A stretch of DNA of 64,000 nt from Billgrantia montanilacus (GCF_003336675.1 NZ_QPII01000001.1:372001-436000); one strand, 5' to 3'. Shown: positions 37,819 to 48,471, counted from the stretch's first letter. The notes: generated from the sequence alone by a model not told the origin. Program-made: numbers and translations.

Positions 37819-38871
37819 CTATGGCTCACAGACCGTGCGGTTGCGCCCGTGCTCCTTGGCCTGATAGAGCAGCTCGTCAGTTCTATGCACGCACTCATCC
37901 AGGTTTTCGGAGCCGATAAGCGAACAAATACCGATGCTGGCCGTGATGTGCAGTGGCGATGAGGTGTCCTCGAGCATTGGCGTGGTAGCCAGGAGCTGGT
38001 GAAGCCGTTCGGCGGCATGCTGTGCTTCCGCCACGCTGGCTCTCGGCAGCATGACCACGAATTCCTCACCGCCCCAGCGACCAATCACATCGGCCTGCCG
38101 AAACACCTCCCGGCACAGCTCGGTGAACCGAACGATGACCTCATCCCCGGCCTGGTGGCCCAGGGTGTCGTTGACCGTCTTGAAGTGATCCAGGTCGATC
38201 AGCATCAGGGAGGCCGGAGGAGCGCCGCGCCGCACCAGTGCCAGCTCCTGATTGAGGCGCTGTTCGAAGGCCCTACGGTTGAGCAAGCCGGTGAGCGGGT
38301 CGGTGGCGGCACGCTTGGCCAGTTCCTGCCGTGTTGCCTCCAGCTCGCGTATCAGCTCGGCCTGTTCACGGTGGGCCTGCATCAGTTCCAGGTGCGCCAT
38401 CACCTGGTTGGCGAGGGCCTGGAGCGCGAAGCATTGGCGTTCGGTCAGCTCGCGGGGCCGATAGTCGAGTACGCACAGCGTCCCAAGCGGATAGCCATCA
38501 TGGCTTTCCAGAAGCGCGCCGGCATAGAAGCGCAGATGAGGCTCACCGGTCACCAGCGGGTTATTGGCAAAACGCGGGTCCCGGGTGGTGTCGGGTACGA
38601 TGAACAGGCCCGGCTGCAGGATGGCATGCGCACAGATCGAGACATCCAGCGGGGTCTCGCACATCCCTAGCCCCTTTTCCGACTTGAACCACTGCCGGTT
38701 GCGGTCGACAAAGGAAATAAGCGCGACGGGTGCCTCGCAGATCAGCGAGGCCACCTCGACGATATCACCAAACGCCGACTCCTCGGGTGTGTCGAGGATC
38801 TGGTAATCTGCCAGCGCCTGCAAGCGCTGGTTTTCATACTCGGCTGAGCAGAGGTCGGTGTTGTCAGGCAT
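37819..38871 (-). CDS. GAF-GGDEF diguanylate cyclase
   Basis: A soluble 350-residue protein, convergent with the GAF-GGDEF gene at 36733-37797. The GAF domain (about 15-165) belongs to the type starting LQALADYQILDTPEE with DRNRQWFKSEKGL. The GGDEF domain (about 185-345) has RWGGEEF, LIDLDHFKTVND and an RQAD inhibitory site. It is expected to make c-di-GMP in response to an unknown signal at GAF. Its first eight bases overlap a small open frame on the same strand (38864-39055). The last codons share clear DNA similarity with a fragment at 51400-51474. Confidence 0.9.
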   Translation of the reverse strand: MPDNTDLCSAEYENQRLQALADYQILDTPEESAFGDIVEVASLICEAPVALISFVDRNRQWFKSEKGLGMCETPLDVSICAHAILQPGLFIVPDTTRDPRFANNPLVTGEPHLRFYAGALLESHDGYPLGTLCVLDYRPRELTERQCFALQALANQVMAHLELMQAHREQAELIRELEATRQELAKRAATDPLTGLLNRRAFEQRLNQELALVRRGAPPASLMLIDLDHFKTVNDTLGHQAGDEVIVRFTELCREVFRQADVIGRWGGEEFVVMLPRASVAEAQHAAERLHQLLATTPMLEDTSSPLHITASIGICSLIGSENLDECVHRTDELLYQAKEHGRNRTVCEP

Positions 38872-39055
38872 GAGCGGGAAGTTGTTCCGGTAAGGCGATC
38901 AGGTCGTGGACGACCTGCTGAGCCTCGAATAGAGGAGACTTATCGTTCATCAGCCATCCGTATTGGGTGAGTCCAGTCGTCTTGTCGTATTTGTAGAATG
39001 GACGCTGGAAACGGCCATTATGGCCCTCTTCTCTGATTGTCACAATTGGCACCAT
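38864..39055 (-). CDS. Small hypothetical ORF upstream of the GAF-GGDEF gene
   Basis: A 63-codon frame (from ATG 39055) ends in an eight-base overlap with the GAF-GGDEF start, a layout seen in translational coupling. The product contains FYKYDKTTGLTQYGWLMNDK and ends LPEQLPAHA. I do not recognise it. No good ribosome site is seen; an internal ATG at 38950 follows GGATGG. It may be a leader peptide, a remnant, or chance. The rest of the gap to 39286 holds an ATCGGCT/AGCCGAT inverted repeat (39091-39110) and nothing else I can name. Confidence 0.3.
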   Translation of the reverse strand: MVPIVTIREEGHNGRFQRPFYKYDKTTGLTQYGWLMNDKSPLFEAQQVVHDLIALPEQLPAHA

Positions 39056-39286
39056 CTTAAGCAGACGGGCTTGAGGTGCGATGGGGGTCAATCGGCTGTT
39101 TCAAGCCGATACGACGCGCCGCAACCGTGCGGCACCGTATGCCTGGCTGGTATTGAAGGTGGGCTTGCAGGAAGGTTTGTCGAAGTCATGGAGAGCGCCG
39201 GCAAGGTCAAGCACATGACGGCCCCTTCCATGCAGATCATTCATGTAGACTGGAATGCCTTGCGATTGATCTCTTTGGAGCGATTT

Positions 39287-41740
39287 ATGGCAGAGACGCC
39301 GGACACCAATGCGCTCTTCACCGATCTCGCCGAGGCGCTGGCCATGGCGTTCTCCATGGTTTGTGTGGCGGTCATTGTCAAAGACGGAAATTCACCGGGC
39401 TATCTCACCGGTGATTCCGACGCTGCACAGCTGCTACTGACCCTCGATGGAGTCCAGGCGACACTGGCTGATGGGAATCCTCGGACGGAAGTGCCGCCAC
39501 CGGGGACGGCACTGGCCAACGCTGCCTTCATCGCCATTGAGCCCCTGAGCCTCCCCCACCAGCAAGAACAGACGACTGTGATTGCTTTCGCAGGCAAGAA
39601 CTTGATCGATTCCGAGCGCGTGGTGGCGCTCATGCACTCACTGGCAACAGAAACTGCCAATGAACTCATGGTACTGAGGCAAGCACCTTTTCTGGCGGCG
39701 GCTTTCGCGGAAATCGAATGTGGTGTGACCATTGCCGATCCCACCCTTGCAGACACCCCTTTGATCTATGCCAATGCCGCCTTTGAGCGCATGACGGGTT
39801 ATCCAAGAGCGGAAATTTTGGGGCGCAACTGCCGTTTCCTTCAGGGAGATCTTCAAGATCAGCCCGGTCGTCGGATACTTCGCAACGCTCTCACTCGTGG
39901 TACGGACTGTACGGTCATAGTGACCAACTTTCGCCGCAACGGTGAATCGTTCGAAAACCGGCTCAAGCTACGAACCATCCGCACGCCCGATGGCACGATC
40001 TCGCACATCATTGGTATTCAGCTCGATGTCACAAAAGAGCGCTCGGCGCTCGAGTCGCTGGCCCGGCAAAAACGTCGCTACGAAAGCTTGATTGAAGCGC
40101 AGACAGGTTTCATTTGGCTCATGAATGCTGAAGGTGAGCTCATGGAGGTGCCCGAGAAATGGTTAGAGATGGCGGGCCTGTCATTGTCGCGTGTTCCGGC
40201 GGATCTGGCAGCGATCCGCGGCGCTTTGTCGCCGGAGGCTGCGGAAGCTTTCTGTGACGGCTGGGTCGAAGCCCTCAGGAACGTGACGCCGTTTGAAGTG
40301 ATCTATCACTTACCGGCCCAGAGCCGATCTCCGAGGTGGTTTCTGGATCGTGTCACGCCGGTGCTTGACGAGGAGCATAAGCTCCTCGAGTGGATTGCTG
40401 CCTCTCAGGAAATCACCGAACTGAAACGCGCCGAAAAGGAAATTGAGCGTGCCGCTTATGAAGACCGACTAACCGGTCTTCTATCCCCGGAAGGCTTCGC
40501 CCAGCGACTGGACGAGCGCCTCAAGAGGATGGACCTGCATCCGGCGAGCCCGGTAGTGGTCGTTGACATCAAGGCGCTCAGGGAAATCAATAACACTCAG
40601 GGCTATGACGTTGGGGATGAAGTACTGCGTGAAGTTGCACGTCGTTTGACGGCCGAGGTGGGTGAAAGTGGCCTGATTGCGCGCACCGGTGGTGACGAAT
40701 TCACTGTGCTCGCACCGCTCGAAAATCAGCGTACGCCGCGTCAGTTGAGCAAGTGTATGGCGGCTGTCTTCGATGTACCGTTCGAAATCAGAGGCTTTTC
40801 CTTCCACGTCGAGGCATCATTCGGCTACGCTCGGATCCGTAGCAGTGCAGGCGATGCCCGGAAGCTGATGACCGATGCCGCATTGGCGATGCATCGAAGC
40901 CAGCATAATCCGGCGCTGACCTGGACCCAGTACACGAAAGCGCTCGACCATCAAACGCGCGAAACCGTGAACTTGACAACGAAGTTACGCCACGCCCTCC
41001 AAGCCGATCAACTGGAACTCTACTACCAACCCCAGGTTGATCTGGCGAGCGGCCGCATCGTCTCGGCGGAAGCACTGCTGCGCTGGAACCATCCGCAGGC
41101 GGGCTTTATCCCGCCGGGCAAGTTCATTCCACTGGCCGAACAAAGCCAGCTCATCGGGCCCATCGGGGACTGGGTGTTACGGCGAGCGTGCCGGGATCTC
41201 AGGGCATGGCGTGACGCCGGTCTCCTGGTCACCCCGGTATCGATCAACTTATCCTTGATCCAGTTCCAGCTCGGCTCTGTTCCGGACAAAGTTCGCCAAG
41301 CACTGACTGACTACAATATCGCCCCCGAGGAGTTGACGCTGGAGATCACGGAAAGCGTCTTCGAGCATCAAGGTCAGGCCTTGAAGCAGGATCTGGAGGC
41401 CCTCACCGCCATGGGGGTTCGCCTCTCCTTGGACGACTTCGGGACAGGCTATTCATCACTGGCTCATTTAAATGACTATTTTTTCGACGAAATCAAGATC
41501 GACAAGAGCTTCGTCTCCCAACTGGACAAAGGGCCCTACGCCCAGTCCATCGTCAAGGCGGTTGTCGTTATCGCCGCAGCGATAGGTGCCGATGTCGTCG
41601 CCGAAGGGATAGAGTGGTCGAGCCATATAACGACTGTGCTCCATCTTGGCTGCACCAAAGGCCAAGGTTATCATTTTAGTCGTCCGGTACCCGAGCCACG
41701 CTGGCGCCAATTGCTATTCGACCAAAAGGCGCTCCCGTAA
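39287..41740 (+). CDS. Soluble LOV-PAS-GGDEF-EAL protein (candidate blue-light phosphodiesterase)
   Basis: The protein has 817 residues from ATG 39287 (GGAG six bases upstream). A divergent N-terminal domain (1-130), LOV (about 137-247, motif GRNCRFLQG with C182), PAS (about 262-367), GGDEF (about 370-530) and EAL (about 547-800). GGDEF keeps its signature, but the metal/guanine segment reads VDIKALREINN instead of DxDxFKxxND and the inhibitory RxxD is missing, so cyclase activity is doubtful. EAL residues are intact (AEALLRW, EITESVF, DDFGTGYSS, AEGIE). Light-gated c-di-GMP breakdown is the likely role. Its base composition looks lower in GC than that of its neighbours. Confidence 0.87.
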   Translation: MAETPDTNALFTDLAEALAMAFSMVCVAVIVKDGNSPGYLTGDSDAAQLLLTLDGVQATLADGNPRTEVPPPGTALANAAFIAIEPLSLPHQQEQTTVIAFAGKNLIDSERVVALMHSLATETANELMVLRQAPFLAAAFAEIECGVTIADPTLADTPLIYANAAFERMTGYPRAEILGRNCRFLQGDLQDQPGRRILRNALTRGTDCTVIVTNFRRNGESFENRLKLRTIRTPDGTISHIIGIQLDVTKERSALESLARQKRRYESLIEAQTGFIWLMNAEGELMEVPEKWLEMAGLSLSRVPADLAAIRGALSPEAAEAFCDGWVEALRNVTPFEVIYHLPAQSRSPRWFLDRVTPVLDEEHKLLEWIAASQEITELKRAEKEIERAAYEDRLTGLLSPEGFAQRLDERLKRMDLHPASPVVVVDIKALREINNTQGYDVGDEVLREVARRLTAEVGESGLIARTGGDEFTVLAPLENQRTPRQLSKCMAAVFDVPFEIRGFSFHVEASFGYARIRSSAGDARKLMTDAALAMHRSQHNPALTWTQYTKALDHQTRETVNLTTKLRHALQADQLELYYQPQVDLASGRIVSAEALLRWNHPQAGFIPPGKFIPLAEQSQLIGPIGDWVLRRACRDLRAWRDAGLLVTPVSINLSLIQFQLGSVPDKVRQALTDYNIAPEELTLEITESVFEHQGQALKQDLEALTAMGVRLSLDDFGTGYSSLAHLNDYFFDEIKIDKSFVSQLDKGPYAQSIVKAVVVIAAAIGADVVAEGIEWSSHITTVLHLGCTKGQGYHFSRPVPEPRWRQLLFDQKALP

Positions 41741-41995
41741 AACTGCCAAGCCATCTTCGGTGCCGTCATTTGCTCGACCAAGCATCCCTCGACCTCAACG
41801 TAGAGTAGGTCTTCGATTCGGAGATCGAGTCAGGGCGATCTGCTTGCCGGCCAACAGACTGCGGAGCATCGGCCATCCACCAAGGCCATGATTTTGTCCG
41901 TAATCGGTCATTCCAGAGCATCTGGAGGTATCCGTCCGGTGAACACACCTTCCACGGAAGGCCCTGGCCAGCCACATTAGGTGTCCACCAATTTT
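41741..41995. other. Gene-poor gap after the LOV phosphodiesterase gene
   Basis: This 255-base stretch, with the next 227 bases, separates two signalling genes. Short minus-strand frames exist (for example 41766-41975) but have no recognisable product or ribosome site. No terminator hairpin followed by T residues is visible for the upstream gene. Its composition is intermediate. It probably represents debris around the IS remnant at 41996-42118. Confidence 0.4.
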
Positions 41996-42118
41996 ATGTG
42001 GGTACCTATCAAGACTCCCCCAAGCACTGAGCGTGAGATTCGCCGCCGTCGTCGGTACGCCCCTTCCTTCAAGGCCAAGATCGTCGCGGCCAGCTGGACC
42101 TGCGCCTCAGCGGCGTGA
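41996..42118 (+). pseudogene. Transposase N-terminal remnant (IS66/IS3-like OrfA)
   Basis: A 40-codon frame begins MWVPIKTPPSTEREIRRRRR and continues YAPSFKAKIVAA before ending at TGA. The (R)RRRY-x-P-x-FKA-(K/Q)-(I/V)VA pattern is typical of the N-terminus of IS66 or IS3 OrfA helix-turn-helix proteins, which are normally more than 100 residues long. The copy is therefore truncated. The sequence TGTCCACCAATTTT just before it resembles an IS end. No second end or OrfB is found. The remaining bases to 42222 show no gene. Confidence 0.6.
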
Positions 42119-42222
42119 ACCGGCTGCCAGGTACGGCCGGTAAGCCATCCCCATAGAGTCGCTGCCGCCACCACAGCAACCAGCCAGGCCATGGAGGCGG
42201 CCATGGCAGGCAGTAGGCCGCA

Positions 42223-45200
42223 TTATTCGGCCTCCGACAAGACCTTGCGGACCTTGGCCGCCAGCTCCTGTCGGCGGTAGGGCTTGCTGAGCAACTGTAC
42301 CCCCGGGTCCAGCCGGCCGTGATGCACGATGGCATTCTCGGTATAGCCTGAAGTGAAGAGTATCTTGAGGCCGGGCCGAAGAACGCTGGCCCGGTCCGCC
42401 AGTTGACGGCCGTTGATGCCGCCGGGCATGACGACGTCGGTGAACAGCAGGTCGATGTCCGCCTGTGCTTCAATGATCGCCAAGGCGTGTTGTCCCGACT
42501 CTGCGCTGGTGACCCGATAGCCAAGTCCTTGCAGCAGGGTAGCGACATGCCGGCGTACCAGGGCGTCGTCCTCCACTACTAGAATGTGCTCGTCGCCGCC
42601 GTCGACCGGGGACGAGGGCGCTGCTTCGACCGCCATCGCCGCCCCCGTTCGGGAGCGGGGAAAGTAGAGCTTGATAGTGGTCCCCTCGCCAACCTCGGAG
42701 TAGATCTTGATATGCCCCGCGGATTGCTTGACGAAGCCGTACACCATGCTCAGACCCAGGCCACTGCCCTGGCCATCCTTCTTGGTGGTAAAGAAGGGCT
42801 CGAATGCCTGCCGGGCGACGTCTTCTGGCATCCCCGTTCCTGTGTCGGAGAGGGAAATCAGCACGTACTGCCCGGCCTTGACCTCCCGGTGATTGTCTGC
42901 GTAGCTGTCGTCCAGCATGGCGTTGGCGGTCTCGATGGTAAGTCGTCCCCCGCCGGGCATGGCGTCACGGGCATTGAGGGCCAGATTCAGAATCGCCGAC
43001 TCGAGCTGGCCAGCGTCGACCTCGACGCTCCACAGCCCACCGGCCTGAACCCGCTCGATTTCGATGCTTTCGCGAAGGGTCCGTCGCAGGAGATCTTCCA
43101 TTCCCGCCACCAGGCGGTTGACGTTCAAGACTTGGGGCTCCAATGCCTGGCGACGGGCAAAGGCCAGTAGACGGTTGGTGAGCTCGGCCCCGCGTGATGC
43201 AGCACTTGCCGTCATATCAGCCAAGGCGCGCAGCTGGGCGTTGCCGGCCAGTTCCTCCGTGAGTAACTCGGCGTTCCCCAGGATCACCGTCAAGAGGTTG
43301 TTGAAATCGTGGGCCACGCCGCCGGTGAGTTGCCCCACCGCCTCCAGCTTCTGGGCCTGGCGAAGCTCTTCGGCTACCTGTCGCTGCTGAGTGATGTCCT
43401 GCATGCTACCCAGCATTCGCACGGCTCTGCCGTTACTGTCCCGCAGCACAAAGCCGCGGTCGATCACGGTGCGGGAGCTCCCGTCCGCGTGCAAGAAGCG
43501 ATATTCGTCGACCCAATTGCTGGCATCGCCATCGATCACCTCGTGGACACCGGCCAGGACAGCTTCCCTGTCCGCTGTGTGAATCCGGAGGGCCCAGGAC
43601 TCGGGGCCGGGTTCCATCCGGCTTCGATCGTGGCCGAACAGGGTCTCGATACTCTCGTTCCACCAGACCTTGCTATGCACCAGGTCCCAGTCCCAGATGA
43701 CGTCGTGGGTGGCCTGGGCCACCAGGTGAAAGCGCTCTTCGCTGAGGCGTGTAGACTCCTCAAGGCGCTTACGCTCGGTAATATCCCGTTCGACGGCGAC
43801 ATAATGCGTGGGATGGCCTGCTTCGTCGGTCAAGGGCACGATATCCAGTTCAAGCCAGTAAGGGTCGCCCGCCTTGGTGTAGTTGACCAATTCCTCCCGG
43901 ATCGGCGCCGCGCGGCGCAACGCGGCCTTGATCCGGTCCAGGGCCGCGCGGTCTGTCCCGGGCCCCTGCAAGATGCGGGGCGTGGCGCCGATGACCTCAT
44001 CCTGGCTAAAACCGGTCAGCCGGGTAAAGGCCTCATTGACATAGACGACCCGGGGGCCCTCGGGACCATCGATGGGCGCCGCTTCGGTGATCAACAACAT
44101 GTCGCTCTGCCGGGATACGGCGGCTTCCAGCAGGCGCAACTGCTCCTCCCGCTCGCGCTCCCGGCTGATGTCGGAGAAGTACACCGCCAGGCCGTTGGGC
44201 ACGGGATGGGCGTCGACCCGGAAGAGCGCATTCAGTGGCTGGAAGTGGGCGGTAAAGTGCTCGCTCTCCTGCCGCGCCAGGGCTCGCAGGTAATGATTCT
44301 GGAAATAAGGGGTGTCCTCGAAGGGGAAAACGACGTCCAGGGGTTTGCCGATCATCGCCTCTCGAGGTTGTTCCAGCACTTTTGCTGCCGCTGGGTTGGC
44401 GAAAACGAAGCGCAGCTCTTCGTCCAGCAGGATGAAGGGGTCGCGCATGTTCTCCAGGGTGAGATGCAACCTCTGGGTCAATTCCTCGTAGGCGCGGCGT
44501 GTCCCGATCTGGTCGGTAATGTCCTGGAATCCTCCCTGTACCGCAACGATTTCCCCCTCCGGGCTTCTTTCCGCTTCCCCCATTGTCCGCACCCAGCGCC
44601 GGTTACCCCGGGCGGTAATGATCTGCAGGACTTCGTCGTAAGGTGTGCCGGCTTCAACACAACGGGTAAATACCCGGGAAATCGTGTCGCGATACTCGGG
44701 TGCATAGAACTGGATCCCCTCTTCGACGGCATATCGCGGCGGTGCCCCGTCGATCTCGTGAATAGCGGCAGTTTCTTCCGACCATTCGACAACGCCCTCC
44801 TTCATGTCCACCCGCCAGCCGCCCAGGCTGGCTGCCTTTCCGGCAATCCGTGACAGGCTCTGGCCACGGGAAAGGGCGGCGGCGGTCACCTCTTGATCCG
44901 TCACGTCCTGTACCACGCCGGTCAGCTGGCGCCGCCCGTCGACCTCCGCCAGCTCCGCCAGCCCCTTGACGTAGATGACGTCTCCATCCGCTCGCAGGAT
45001 GCGATGCCGGAACTCGAAGTGGTCGCCGGGATCGGCCAACCACTCCTCCAGGTGTCGCACCAAGGCTTCCCGGTCCGCGGGGTGCACCAGCGCTAGATAG
45101 CCTTCCACGTCACCCACCTCGAACGATGTGTCGACGCCGTAGATGCGGTGGACGTCGTCCAGCCAGGTCAGTCGCCGGGTGTCCAGATCCATTTTCCACA

Positions 45201-46194
45201 CGCCGAGCCCCAGCAGTCGTTGTGCTGCCCTCAAGTAACTCGTCTGTTCGGCGAGCCTTTCATAGGCCGTCCGCAGCTCCCGAGAGCGCAGGATGATATC
45301 CTGGCGCAAGTGGGAGGCCCGGTCCTCCAGCGCGCTCAGGGCTGGCTCTTCGCCCGCCCCCCTGACGAAGTCGGTGACGTCTTCCACCCGGTGAATGATC
45401 AACTCGACCTTGCCATCCGGGCCGTTCACGGGGGTGTTGACCGGGCTCCAGAAGCGCTCCTCGAAGCCGCCGCCCCGGCTCGCTGGGCGGGGGATGGGGT
45501 ATCGCTGAACGGCCATGACATCGGTCAAGCCACTGGCTTCCACCTGGGCCAGGGAGGCGCGAAGATGGCGTGTACCGTCTGCCTCGGGGTCGTTCGGGTC
45601 ATCCGGAAACACCTCGAATAACGGCTTGCCCAGGATGGCCTCCCTTTCGGTCATGGTGGCCTGCAGGTAAGCATTGGAAACGGCGACGATCCGATAGCTT
45701 CCGGGGTTGAGCACCAGAATCCTGCCGGGTGCCGCTTCGAAGAGGGCGCGAAAAAAATCCTCGCTGGCAGTTGTGCTCCATGGCAAGCCTTGCTGCTCTG
45801 ACGCTGGTGGCGCCTGCTTTTCCGCTCCCCCGGACCCGAGGTCGCGCATCGACACCACCAGCATCTCGGCGGAATCGGTCCCGTGTAGCCGCCAGTGGAC
45901 TCCAGCCTCGCGAACCTCACCGCCCCGGCACGTTATGCGCCAGCTATCTTTCGCTTCCCGGGATCGTTGCGGGAAGTCTTTCACCGCCACACGCAACCCG
46001 GCCAAGTCTTCGACCGGGACAACGTCCGGAATCGTCTTGGTGTCCGGGAGCCCGGGACCGTAGTGGAAGGTCTCAACAGCAGCGCGATTGGCGCCCTGGA
46101 TCGTCAGGCTCACCGGGTCACAAATCCATACCGGGTCGGAGACGGTATCGAACAGGGCGGCAATCTCTAAGGGTCGCCGGGAAGAGGCTTCCAT
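42223..46194 (-). CDS. Multi-PAS soluble hybrid histidine kinase
   Basis: The protein has 1323 residues from ATG 46194 (AGGAG six bases upstream). About seven PAS-type modules fill residues 1-940. Then come HisKA with the phospho-histidine in [11 protein letters not shown] (about H962), HATPase (N-box [22 protein letters not shown]) and a C-terminal REC with the acceptor aspartate in [10 protein letters not shown] (about D1253). One PAS (about 690-810) is LOV-like but has GATPRILQG in place of GRNCRFLQG, so the adduct cysteine is missing. No membrane helices are seen. It is a paralogue of the kinase at 48461-51259. The signal and target are unknown. Confidence 0.9.
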   Translation of the reverse strand: MEASSRRPLEIAALFDTVSDPVWICDPVSLTIQGANRAAVETFHYGPGLPDTKTIPDVVPVEDLAGLRVAVKDFPQRSREAKDSWRITCRGGEVREAGVHWRLHGTDSAEMLVVSMRDLGSGGAEKQAPPASEQQGLPWSTTASEDFFRALFEAAPGRILVLNPGSYRIVAVSNAYLQATMTEREAILGKPLFEVFPDDPNDPEADGTRHLRASLAQVEASGLTDVMAVQRYPIPRPASRGGGFEERFWSPVNTPVNGPDGKVELIIHRVEDVTDFVRGAGEEPALSALEDRASHLRQDIILRSRELRTAYERLAEQTSYLRAAQRLLGLGVWKMDLDTRRLTWLDDVHRIYGVDTSFEVGDVEGYLALVHPADREALVRHLEEWLADPGDHFEFRHRILRADGDVIYVKGLAELAEVDGRRQLTGVVQDVTDQEVTAAALSRGQSLSRIAGKAASLGGWRVDMKEGVVEWSEETAAIHEIDGAPPRYAVEEGIQFYAPEYRDTISRVFTRCVEAGTPYDEVLQIITARGNRRWVRTMGEAERSPEGEIVAVQGGFQDITDQIGTRRAYEELTQRLHLTLENMRDPFILLDEELRFVFANPAAAKVLEQPREAMIGKPLDVVFPFEDTPYFQNHYLRALARQESEHFTAHFQPLNALFRVDAHPVPNGLAVYFSDISREREREEQLRLLEAAVSRQSDMLLITEAAPIDGPEGPRVVYVNEAFTRLTGFSQDEVIGATPRILQGPGTDRAALDRIKAALRRAAPIREELVNYTKAGDPYWLELDIVPLTDEAGHPTHYVAVERDITERKRLEESTRLSEERFHLVAQATHDVIWDWDLVHSKVWWNESIETLFGHDRSRMEPGPESWALRIHTADREAVLAGVHEVIDGDASNWVDEYRFLHADGSSRTVIDRGFVLRDSNGRAVRMLGSMQDITQQRQVAEELRQAQKLEAVGQLTGGVAHDFNNLLTVILGNAELLTEELAGNAQLRALADMTASAASRGAELTNRLLAFARRQALEPQVLNVNRLVAGMEDLLRRTLRESIEIERVQAGGLWSVEVDAGQLESAILNLALNARDAMPGGGRLTIETANAMLDDSYADNHREVKAGQYVLISLSDTGTGMPEDVARQAFEPFFTTKKDGQGSGLGLSMVYGFVKQSAGHIKIYSEVGEGTTIKLYFPRSRTGAAMAVEAAPSSPVDGGDEHILVVEDDALVRRHVATLLQGLGYRVTSAESGQHALAIIEAQADIDLLFTDVVMPGGINGRQLADRASVLRPGLKILFTSGYTENAIVHHGRLDPGVQLLSKPYRRQELAAKVRKVLSEAE

Positions 46195-46311
46195 CACTGA
46201 CTCCTGTGGCTGGGGCCCGGACAATAGATCGTCGTTTTCTTTACTGTAATGCGTCAGGGGTCCGCAAGAAGCCGCGCGATATGCAGATGCTGCCTCTGCA
46301 AGTCCTGATGC

Positions 46312-48471
46312 TCAAACAAGCAATTGCCAGGCTTCTTCCAGGCGTTGCTCGAAGGGGCCTTTACCGGGGGGAAGCGCCGCCACCCGAATGCTCGGCATGA
46401 ATCTGGCCTTGTTGGATGCCTGGTTTTCGTTGTGGTGCTCGACGGCCAGATGTAGCTGTTTAGCGATGTCATTTGCCCTTGCGAGATCGGCACCCATCAG
46501 CAGGGCGGTGATCTCGGTGGCGCGATAGCGGCCCGTGAGGTCGGCATGCTCGGTGTGTTCGCTCATCAGCGAGGCCAGGTCCCGCAACTGGCGGTCGCCG
46601 GTGTCCCGGCCGAAATCCTTGTTGACGGTGGGGAGCTCATCGAGCCTGGCCGACACCAGGGCCATCGGTAGCCCGAGGCGCCGGCACAGCTGGCAGGCTG
46701 CTTCGGCCTGCTCGCGAAAGCTCGTACGATTGAGCAGTCCCGTGCAGTCGTCATAGCCATCCGCTGAGGAGAGTGCCAATTCGTTTTCGACCATGCGAGC
46801 CAGGTCATCGAGGAGCTGGGCATCCTCTTCCCCGAAGGCCCGGGGCTCGGGGTCGAGCAGGCAGAGGGTGCCGACCTTCTCGCCACTGCGCAAATAAAGT
46901 GGTCGACCGGCATAGAAGCGGATGAAGGGGGCGCCCACCACACCGGGATAGTTGCGTAAGAAGGGGTGTTCATGGGTGTCGGGTACTGCCAACAATTCGT
47001 CGCGCTCCAACGTCTTCCGGCAGAAGGCGATATCGCGCGGGGTCTCCGTGAGGTCGAGGCCCTGCTGGGACTTGAACCATTGGCGGTCACGATCCAGCAG
47101 ACTGATGAAGGCGGTGGAGACACCGAAGAGGCGGCAGGCCAGCCGCGTGAGGCGATCGAAGCGTGCCTCGGCGGGGGTGTCCAGCAGGCCCAGGCCCGCC
47201 AGTGCCAGGAGTCGGCGCTCCTCGCGCTGTGTCTCGCGGGTAGTGAACCAGTCTAGGACCTCCTCCGGCGGCAGGGGGCGCGAGATCAGATAGCCCTGGG
47301 CCAAATCGCATTTCAGCTCGTCGAGATAATCGAGCGTTTCCTGGTCCTCTACCCCTTCGGCGGTGGTGTTCAGGCCCAGGCTACGGCCGAGTTCCACCAC
47401 CGAGCGGATCACCGCTCGTGACTCCTCCGAATTGGTGGCCGTCATCACGAATTGCTTGTCGACCTTGATCTCCGAGAAGGGCAGGCGAACGAGCTGTACC
47501 ATCGAGGAGTAGCCAGTGCCGAAGTCGTCGATGGAGAGCTGGAAGCCCTGCAGGCGCAAGCGGGTCAGGGTATCCAGGGAGGTGGTGGCATCCTGCATGG
47601 CGCTGGTCTCGGTTAGCTCAAGCACGATGCGTTGGGGCGTGATGTCACGCTCACGACACAGTCGCAGGATGGCATCGAACAACGCGCTATTTTCCAGGGA
47701 TCGTGCGGAGATGTTCATCGAGAGCGAGATCTCCTGCAGGACATGCTGACCGACACGCCTCACGGTCTCCTCCGAGGAGAGCTCGGCCAGCCAGTCGAGG
47801 GCGAGTTCGGTGACCTGCAGGGTGAGGCGATCGATCAGGCCCGCGGCCTCGGCCAGGGGAATGAAGACATCCGGGGGAATGGCACCCAACTGGGGATGCT
47901 GCCAGCGGGCCAGGGCCTCGAAACCCACGAGAGTGCCGGTCCGGCAGCGGATCTTGGGCTGGTAAGCCAGGCGGATCTGGCCCAGCGTCAACGCCTGTTC
48001 CAGATCCTCTACGCTGGCTTGCCGAGGCAGAGTTCGCTTGCCAGGCAAGGCCTCGACGGGGTCCCCTTCCATCTCCAAGGCCTTATGCAGAAGCTCGCGA
48101 AGGCTGACGGCCGAGAAGGGCTTGGCGATGACGCCGACGATATCCAGGCCGTGCTCTCTCGCCGAACGCCCGGCGGCATCCAGAATCCGACTGCCTACCC
48201 CGCTGGTGATGATCAGCCGGGCCTGACTGCCCCGCCTGGCCAGTTCGGCCATCACCGCCACGCCGTCCATTTCCGGCATGATCAGGTCGATGGCCAGGAT
48301 ATCCGGTTGCCAGCGCGTTACCTCGTCGAAAAAGGTGGCCGAAGACGTGAGGTGGCGCGCTTCGAAGCCGGCGAAATTGGCGATGCGCGCGATGGTCTCG
48401 CCGGTCATCGCCTCGTCGTCGAGGATCAGCAGCCGGGGGGGCTTTTCCTTGCCGGGTGTGTCAGTCTTCAT
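46312..48471 (-). CDS. REC-EAL-GAF protein with degenerate GGDEF (c-di-GMP phosphodiesterase)
   Basis: The protein has 719 residues. REC (about 10-130, acceptor D62 in AIDLIMPEMDG), EAL (about 155-405; FEALARW, ELTETSAM, DDFGTGYSS, AEGVE all intact), GAF (about 415-560) and a GGDEF-like C-terminus (about 565-719) whose signature is replaced by RATEI, so cyclase activity is not expected. The gene overlaps the end of the hybrid kinase gene at 48461 by 11 bases, which strongly suggests that this kinase phosphorylates its REC domain. The domain order, with EAL ahead of GAF and a dead GGDEF, is unusual. Confidence 0.88.
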   Translation of the reverse strand: MKTDTPGKEKPPRLLILDDEAMTGETIARIANFAGFEARHLTSSATFFDEVTRWQPDILAIDLIMPEMDGVAVMAELARRGSQARLIITSGVGSRILDAAGRSAREHGLDIVGVIAKPFSAVSLRELLHKALEMEGDPVEALPGKRTLPRQASVEDLEQALTLGQIRLAYQPKIRCRTGTLVGFEALARWQHPQLGAIPPDVFIPLAEAAGLIDRLTLQVTELALDWLAELSSEETVRRVGQHVLQEISLSMNISARSLENSALFDAILRLCRERDITPQRIVLELTETSAMQDATTSLDTLTRLRLQGFQLSIDDFGTGYSSMVQLVRLPFSEIKVDKQFVMTATNSEESRAVIRSVVELGRSLGLNTTAEGVEDQETLDYLDELKCDLAQGYLISRPLPPEEVLDWFTTRETQREERRLLALAGLGLLDTPAEARFDRLTRLACRLFGVSTAFISLLDRDRQWFKSQQGLDLTETPRDIAFCRKTLERDELLAVPDTHEHPFLRNYPGVVGAPFIRFYAGRPLYLRSGEKVGTLCLLDPEPRAFGEEDAQLLDDLARMVENELALSSADGYDDCTGLLNRTSFREQAEAACQLCRRLGLPMALVSARLDELPTVNKDFGRDTGDRQLRDLASLMSEHTEHADLTGRYRATEITALLMGADLARANDIAKQLHLAVEHHNENQASNKARFMPSIRVAALPPGKGPFEQRLEEAWQLLV

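Noticed and set aside
41977..42204. Minus-strand 75-codon frame with a hydrophobic start (MAWLVAVVAAATLWGWL)
   Set aside because: Its second half is the antisense of the transposase remnant, and no ribosome site is seen, so a real membrane peptide cannot be supported.
43795..44124. LOV-like PAS domain in the larger hybrid kinase considered as a third photoreceptor
   Set aside because: The adduct cysteine is absent (GATPRILQG instead of GRNCRFLQG), so normal LOV photochemistry is not expected.
43309..44853. 514-codon plus-strand frame
   Set aside because: Antisense to the multi-PAS kinase; no motif and no ribosome site.
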